From the NCBI GenBank assembly GCA_963931865.1, contig OZ007510.1, positions 11,361,698 through 11,425,697 on the forward strand: DNA of 64,000 nt. The letters run 5' to 3'. This DNA comes from Axinella damicornis (taxonomy: Eukaryota; Porifera; Demospongiae; Axinellida; Axinellidae). The notes beneath the pieces were generated by a model. It was not told the origin of the DNA. It did no database searches and saw only the letters and a program-made list of their open reading frames with translations. Below are positions 57,670 through 64,000 of the stretch, in pieces (the stretch's first letter is position 1; each line of letters opens with the position of its first letter). The position numbers and the translations under genes are program-made.

Positions 57670-58786
57670 GTAGCCATGTGAAATAATGTTCTGGCTCAGT
57701 CACCTGTTACTATAGTTGCTTCTGAACTTGCTTGTCTGGCGGACAACATGAGTCACATGACTGTTTCACTATGATGGCGCACTGTTTTGATAACACTTAA
57801 GTTAACAGTTTACAATCAACCACTTTTTAAAGCGACAATACATCCCTGTGTTGGGGCCAGGGTTTCATTCCTTAACTTCCCCTTGTTTCAGTCTTAGTGT
57901 GGGTACGGGTGGGCAGAAATACCGAACAGATATCCAGAGAAAGACAGACAATGCAACTTCTACACATGCAAGTTGCACTCATTATTTATAACAGCTGCAG
58001 TAGTAGACCTTCCCATATACCACAACCAAATGTAAAGTCCAGACAAATACATACCCTACTCCCTCGCTGTGCCATAAGAGTCTTCATAGGAACTATAGTC
58101 CCCCTAAAGTTGAGGATACTGTTAAAAATGTGTTTCAGGAGTAAAATTCATGGGAAGTTCGATCGAGCTGGAATGGTGCTTTCCCAATCTATGTTCATGA
58201 GCCTATAGCATTGGTTCTGTCCTCATATTCCCAACAGAACCAATGAGGCAACATTCAGAAGTCTGCCAACGGCAACATCCAGAAATCTGTCATGCATTCT
58301 CCCAGCAGGAATAGGTAGAACAGCAATTATAGCAATAGATAGCATTTACCTATGCGTTAAGGTATGGAAATCCAATTCCTTGCTCTTAGTAACTAGCTAG
58401 TACTAGTGATTGAAAGTAGCTATCTACAGTTCAACTAATCCAGGGTGCATGCAATAATTCAAGTGTGCACCTAATAGTGGCATTCACGATGTTTATATCC
58501 TTATCTTTAGCCTACATTTAGCACCTCCCTGTCGGCTCTACCTCATTTCCCTTCAATCAATATTGCTCTGGTTTCACTTGCCATGTGAAATACTGGTATA
58601 GGTATACATGTTGGGGGCTTGCAATTGTGCTGATTATACTCTGCCAGCTTTGTACATATTGATTTGTGCCTTTGTGATACACACTGTCATAATAGTCACT
58701 TCCTGGAGTTTCCAGCCTCAACAGATATGGTAACGCATGTCAGAACAGAAATACAAATAAAACCAACAATGTGAAGAGATAGCCAC
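57670..58786. other. Intergenic, no supported gene
   Basis: A 103-aa frame at 57897-58208 has no splice support or recognisable motif. I see no clear element in this stretch. Confidence 0.4.
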
Positions 58787-58788
58787 TG

Positions 58789-60016
58789 TCATCGGCCAAC
58801 AGGCTGCATCAGAGTCCAACCATGACCCCAGTGACAGCCATCACCAGGCAGCTCATCCACTGGTGTCAGTAGATACAGTGGATAACCTTCGTAGTCTAAG
58901 TACAGGCCTGGTGCTTGACGTCGTACAAAGTAACTGACAGAGCCATCGGTCCATGTCATATTTGTCTCCCAACTGTAGTCGGGTAACAGTGTCCAGCTTA
59001 GTCCATCTTTGCTGTAACCATAGGCACCACGTGTATCAGAGAAGGGTTGCAACTGGCAGTGAACCAGCATGCGGTAACCTCTGCTAGTTCTCCAGATGAA
59101 GGGATCTTCATTACTCATCACTTGTCCTGGAGTCACCAGAGACGGCGGCCAGTCATCAGGCACCATCCAACCAAACACGGGGTTCTTGGAACAAATAGTG
59201 TAAGGACCAGACCAATGAGGGGCCGTAGCAATCGCAATCTTCTTTTTTGTTCTTCTTGCAGGTTGGGTGGGCAGTTGGCATTGCGCTCCTCGAAAGGCCA
59301 TGATAACAGAGCCATTTGGAGCAAATGTTACTGAGGGGCAGTTTGTCTGGCAGAGCCAAGATTCTCTGTCTTCTGGTCCTGGTCAGGGATTGAAGAGTAT
59401 TTTCTCTTTCCAAGGACCATACACGCTTGAGCTCCATGCCATTGCAGTCACTTGATGAGTAAAGTTATAAGTGTAGCATCCCGATTTAAGGCATCCCTCC
59501 GTCAGCAAGCCAGGAAGCTCACCTCCATCATACTTGATCATGAAGATGAGCACAGTGCCATCTGGAGCACGAATGGCATGAGCTTCATGATGGAATACAG
59601 GTAGAGCAACCTCACCAAATGTAAACGGACCAGTTGGAGACGGTCCCTCCAGACGTACAATGGCAGTGTTACAATCATAGTTATCAGACTCATCTAGTGG
59701 TGGAGTAGTGAATCCTTTGGCTGTGAGAAAGGCATGATAGACACCGGCCGTTCTCAAAGATGACATCGCCTCCCCAAGTCGGCATGCTGCCATTGTAGTA
59801 GCCATGCGGTTCTAGTCGATTGGGCGGCTTCAGTTTCAGGTGGTCGCATTTTTCTCCCTGCCACCCAGGGTCACAGACGCATCGACCACCATTGCCCTGG
59901 CAGATTCCGTTAAGCACACAGTCCGTTTCGCGATCAGTGCAAGCAGTAGAGACCGTTCTTACCGTCAGCACCACTACAACAGTGGTTACAATCTGAAGAT
60001 TCATGTTCAGGACCAC
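58789..60016 (-). pseudogene. Intronless EGF plus GH43-like propeller protein, disrupted
   Basis: A signal peptide (MVLNMNLQIVTTVVVVLTVR) and one EGF-like module (CVLNGICQGNGGRCVCDPGW) are followed by a long region typical of GH43-like five-bladed propeller proteins. Landmarks are THQVTAMAWSSSVYGPW, HHEAHAIRAPDGTVLIF, SNEDPFIWRTSRGYRMLVHC and a C-terminus CHWGHGWTLMQPVGR. The reading frame is continuous at the DNA level with no introns, unlike every neighbour. It shows one frameshift near 59745-59755 (between DVIFENG and VYHAF) and an in-frame TGA at about 59380-59382 after ILFNP. Either it is a recently dead gene, or both lesions are assembly errors. A 48-nt intron over the TGA is possible but would delete conserved-looking sequence. 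Transfer or retroposition could explain the lack of introns. Confidence 0.7.
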
Positions 60017-60103
60017 ACCTTACTGTTTTGGGGCGTAGCTCGCGTGCTGCACAATTCTCGTTCCCAGATACCGGGTCTTGCAGTTTATTATCTATGATCA
60101 GAT

Positions 60104-60203
60104 TAGCCTCGTACCCAGTCCCACGTCCAGCTTTTCGTCGCTTGCAGTATGGTGTAAGGCTGCAAGCGACGAAAAGCTGGGCGTGGGACTGGGAACGAGG
60201 CTA
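60104..60203. mobile_element. TAGCCTCG hairpin element, exact 9-bp duplication
   Basis: TAGCCTCGTACCCAGTCCCA to GTGGGACTGGGAACGAGGCT plus A, nearly perfect 43-bp arms. TGATCAGAT flanks both sides (60095-60103, 60204-60212). It inserted about 90 bp upstream of the disrupted EGF/GH43-like gene. Confidence 0.92.
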
Positions 60204-60879
60204 TGATCAGATAACATAACCACATATGCATTACAGTGTAGTCTAACAATTTCGCTTTCTCCAGGACGCGATCGCTTTCAGTCGATCCGTACTGGGGAAA
60301 ATTCAAGGGGCTAGTTAAGTACAGCAATCAAAAACAGGAGGTGTACTGTAGAAGGCCTGCATGGGGATGAGTGATGGATATCTTGGGGAAACCAAATTGT
60401 CTGCAGATATACCAAGGGAGGTTTTTACAATGGTTGGCTTCAAGTTGTGACCTGGCATACTAAGGTCAAAGTTCACTGATTAAAATTCCTTTCCCATGCC
60501 CCCTCCCAAATTAGCAAGAGCACAGTAGTAACCACATAGCTGCTTCACTAAAACTTAATTATTTTAATGAAGTTTAAGTCAGCCAGCAGCCAGTTGCAGA
60601 TTAGCCAGCAAGGCTAGTACGTTGTAACAAACTTCTATGAACAGTGTTGTACATAAATGGCACAAGTCATATACACAACAAACAAAAAAACACAGGATGT
60701 TGTAATGTCTTCGACTAGCTACAAGTTTTGACACAAGTACTGTGCTATTTCACTACATGTAGCTACATGTTTGTACACAAGATTCCTACTTTTCTACTAC
60801 AGATCAAAGGTTTGCCTACATGCAAGTTCAAGCTGAGGAAACGTTTAGTCACAACTATCAGATTAGACAGGTAGCCATT

Positions 60880-61712
60880 TTAGCGAACCGTAATACATTG
60901 ATGCTGATACGTATAAGAATACCCATCAGAATCATAGTGATTGTAACAGTTGGTTGTAGTGCTCACAGCACCAGCTACAGCACCAGCTGTGCCAACCAGC
61001 CACGAAAACCCCACTGTGAAGTAGACAATGATCACTGCAACACCAGCCAATATCAGCAGGATGTAGTAGATGAACACGCCGCCATTGCAGCAAAGGGCAG
61101 CATTGCCAAACTTCCTGGCGGACTCATAGTCTCCAGAATCATTGTGGCTGGAAGCCTGCATGTGGAGAGTTAGCATGGAGTGAATGAGCACACTCATGCA
61201 CTACCTAGCTACTTCAAAATTGTACCAACTCTTGACCAACCACTTCTAGATGTAAAAGGTGGTTCTGAAATTACATGCATGCACCATGAAATTGTGCCCA
61301 CGCATGCTGCCACAGGCTCCAGAACACAAAACAGATTCATGTAACTATCACATACTGGGCTTTGCACTCTCAAGCAAAACCTGTGCTCCACAGTCTAAGG
61401 CAAGGTTCACAAAGCTACAAGTCACGTAAGGGGACCACTGAAGCAAAAAGAAAGACCAGGCCAGCGTACAGTGGATGGAGGTCATGGGCCAGCAGAGACA
61501 GATTCTCGCCACTGGATAGTGAAAGTATTATGCTAAACTGTGCACGAATTCCTGGCTGGCTATATCACCAGGTAGTCTAAATTTCTCCATCAGTGTAATC
61601 TTCTACTGATCGATATTGCTGCCGCAAAAAGTCAGCACCCTGGTGTAGTTCCAGCTGTGACATCACCGATTTCTTCATTATGATTGTGACACAGCCATGC
61701 TGCGGCACCAGA

Positions 61713-61743
<31 letters not shown>

Positions 61744-62270
61744 ACTTTTCATTGGCACACTGAGGGTAGCCTGGGAATGGGGCGACTTGGAACCAACACT
61801 CAAAAATAGGCCAATCAAGAGGTAAAGTTTGAGTTCACACAAAATCATACATGCAACATCTGTACCACACTACCTAGCCTCGTTCCCAGGCCACGCAAGG
61901 CTACACACTACAATGTGGAAAGGTGTACTAGACTCTTCCCCCTCCTTGTTAACTCTTCGGGGGGGGGGGGGGGGGGGGGGGGCTGGGAACAAGGCTAGGT
62001 TCCAAGCAGTAATGTCCCAGAGCCATATGTGAGTAGAACACAATTTTCGCATTGTAGCAAAGTGTTCAGTAACCATGCATGCGAAACTAACTACACTCCA
62101 ATACTTACAACACATGAAAAGATGAGGGCAGGGATGAGGCAGACAAATGCCGGCAGATTACCATGCAGGAAGCACAGCAGCATCATCACCAAGGTGAAGG
62201 TCATGTGCTCATTGGCACGAGTTTGGACGACATGGACTGTGGTTGGAGGTGCTGAGGGCTGGTTCACCAT
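60880..62270 (-). CDS. CD225/dispanin-like membrane protein (145 aa)
   Basis: Two exons: 62270-62109 and 61155-60880 (438 nt, 145 aa), phase-0 junction. MVNQPSAPPTTVHVVQTRAN precedes the first helix (TFTLVMMLLCFLHGNLPAFV then CLIPALIFSCV). Exon 2 opens with the canonical CD225 loop ASSHNDSGDYESARKFGNAA and a second helix (GVFIYYILLILAGVAVIIVY). An extra hydrophobic stretch and a Tyr-rich tail (NHYDSDGYSYTYQHQC) follow. The loop is the closest in this window to the textbook family pattern (SGDYESARK). The coding exon continues upstream in frame to an acceptor (TTTCTACAG at about 62283), so a further 5' exon, coding or not, probably exists; I chose the first in-exon ATG. Confidence 0.8.
61877..61998. 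mobile_element. TAGCCTCG hairpin with G tract
   Basis: TAGCCTCGTTCCCAGGCCAC to GGCTGGGAACAAGGCTA with a run of about 23 G next to the right arm. It lies in the intron of the CD225 gene. No exact duplication is seen. Confidence 0.6.
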
Positions 62271-62550
62271 CACCACATTCTGTAGAAAGATGTTACAGGA
62301 AATGAAACACAGACCACTACCACTACTGGTATGTAGCAAGGAATTATGAATTTGTTTATCCTCTTGGGTATTCTTGGTATTTGACTTCGGTAATGAATAG
62401 CAATTGTAGTTTACCTACCAGATGAACACTATCAGCTATACAACACTCAAACATTACACACGCACATGCACATACCAAATTATGCTTGCCACATACAACT
62501 ACGCCCTCTCTTTACCCGTGACGTCATGCTACCAAATGTCCCACGCTCTC

Positions 62551-63060
62551 CAGTGGCGGATCTAGAAATTTTGAAAGGGGGTTCAGCAGGTTGGTTGGCA
62601 CATGCACATCGCACTGCCTTCAGGCGGTGCGGAGACCCGCGAAGCGCGGAATTTTTTTTGTGTGTTCTTTTTAGCGATGAGGAAGCGCTCTCGTAGCATC
62701 TCTGTGCATTCTGGACACGTTCCCAGACACAAAGAAGATTGACTAAGTAACCAGTAAGTAATCGATGTGTGGGGCTGTTAGCTTTTCATCGTCGACGGAT
62801 TACAACCACGTACGTGCGATTGAACACTGCGTTTTTGCTTTATTTTCTAATTATACGTATATACAGAAACAAGATGTAAACTTAAAATTGTGTAGCAGCG
62901 CAGCGTAAACCTAGCTAGCTCAAGACTATGTCTGCCTTCAGGCACGGTCAAGGTCGGTAAGTTGCTCTTACAATTCAAACATGCAGCTTGCTTTTCTGCC
63001 TTGAGTGTACGGTCTTAGGGTCAAAAGGGGGGTTCGCTCGCACCCCTAGATCCGCCACTG
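62551..63060. mobile_element. CAGTGGCGGATCTAG element (510 bp)
   Basis: CAGTGGCGGATCTAG and CTAGATCCGCCACTG are perfect inverted ends, flanked by CTCTC on both sides (62546-62550 and 63061-63065). It contains GACCCGCGAAGCGCGGAA and GCGATGAGGAAGCGCTCTCG, shared with 21989-22300. No transposase. Confidence 0.75.
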
Positions 63061-64000
63061 CTCTCCCCCTTTCTTCCCAATTTTTATCCATGTTGGGAGA
63101 GTCTAGGAAGAAAGCTATGCACTAATCAATAAAAATAGCCAGGTGATACAATAGCCATGCTAGCCTATAATGCGAGTATACATGCAACCTCTTGCCCTGG
63201 ATTGGACGGTCCATCATGCATCTTCTCATTGCATCCAGTGCTAGCTTCGTTCCTAGGCTCCTTCTCACCATAAAATGGGCAGAGATTTGATCATGTGCAC
63301 AACACAATGACTACTATATGTGGTTTCATGTGTGATTTCGTTCCCAGGCCGTTCCCACCTCCAGACAAATGGCAGAGGGGGGAAGGCCTTTGGTGGTGAT
63401 GTCAGGGGGCTGGGGAAGAATTCATAGCCCTTTCTTGTAATGTTGCTCTGGTTGGAGGCCAGAGTATTAGTTTTGTAAGGCAGTCATTCATTGTGCCATG
63501 GACTGGTCAATGCAAAGTGGGAATTATTATGGTTGGACATTGCCCACTGCCAACCATTTGCTGGGCACCGCCCCCGTGTGTCTACCCTCTGTCTACCTGA
63601 CGTCACCACATGTGACCACATCTCCCCTCCTTTCGTATACGTATTTGTATACATAATACAAAGATGGGAGATGGGGGTGCAAGGCTTTGGTTTATGGTTT
63701 GGGATAATCAAATTATTACCCACACACTCCATCTTCAACATGGAACCAGACCCTTTGCACGGGGAGGAGGAAAGGTCTAGGCACACGCTTACATTCAAGT
63801 TACCCCCAGGACGGAATGTTAACCTGATGAATCAGAATTGTCCTCTCCAGGCTTTCAGTGTTGCCAGTGACTATAGATAACGGGAAATCACTGCCATGTT
63901 ACATTACCCTGAGCAGCGAGTGTTTGACAAAAGTCGAGGGAAGCAACGAACATGTACAGTTTGATGGTGATCTATGTGTGGTATCACACTAATTACCCAC
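63061..64000. other. Right-hand flank: element remnants, no gene
   Basis: CCTAGGCTCC/GAGCCTGG-type hairpin pieces near 63240 and 63340, and a copy of the 51299-51636 element from 63741 that is cut by the window end. No coding region is supported. Confidence 0.5.

Noticed and set aside
59385..59440. Tiny intron that would remove the TGA in the EGF/GH43-like gene
   Set aside because: A 48-nt intron with an acceptor CCCTGACCAG is possible, but it removes sequence that reads as coherent protein and would not explain the separate frameshift.

Overview
The window is nuclear DNA of an early-branching metazoan, most likely a sponge (inference). Genes are split into short exons by GT-AG introns and include a Pol III subunit (POLR3H), mitochondrial ferredoxin reductase (FDXR), a NIDO-domain secreted protein, a JmjC protein and several CD225/dispanin membrane proteins. 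No operons, ribosome binding sites, CRISPR arrays or bacterial genes are present. Exons were assembled by eye from protein similarity, splice sites and phase, and the totals fit: POLR3H gives 202 aa and FDXR 513 aa.

Layout. 0.6-3.7 kb: POLR3H (minus). 3.85-9.5 kb: a secreted 14-cysteine protein (plus) that shares a short divergent promoter with POLR3H. 11.8-14.8 kb: two small CD225 genes (minus). 15.7-21.4 kb: a Ty3/gypsy LTR retrotransposon (minus) with identical LTRs, whose coding region is broken in three places. 22.6-27.7 kb: a probable 5-kb insertion bounded by CACTGCAAA inverted termini, holding a ~560-bp tandem array, an unrecognised ORF, a long (TG)n tract and two orphan exons. 28.0-28.9 kb: a third CD225 gene. 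30.1-30.4 kb: a partial copy of the 14-cysteine gene. 32.7-36.2 kb: the second full 14-cysteine gene (plus). 37.4-46.5 kb: FDXR (plus, 15 exons). 47.2-48.6 kb: NIDO protein (plus). 48.8-52.1 kb: JmjC protein (minus), 118 bp head-to-head with a proline-rich dispanin (52.2-55.4 kb, plus). 56.0-57.7 kb: a small single-membrane-span protein (minus). 58.8-60.0 kb: an intronless EGF plus GH43-like gene with a frameshift and a stop. 60.9-62.3 kb: another CD225 gene (minus).

The left half is a tandem segmental duplication: the CD225 unit at 13.4-22.6 kb reappears at 22.6-32.2 kb. The first copy took the LTR element; the second took the 5-kb CACTGCAAA element. This gives filled and empty sites for both.

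Introns and spacers are full of short foldback elements. The most striking family has TAG(T/C)CTCG...CGAG(A/G)CTA ends and 9-bp target duplications, six of them exact in this window. One copy sits in gag of the LTR element, so that family moved very recently. The points most worth following are the paired 14-cysteine secreted family, the cluster of five or six CD225 genes with a shared intron position, and the two transposon stories.
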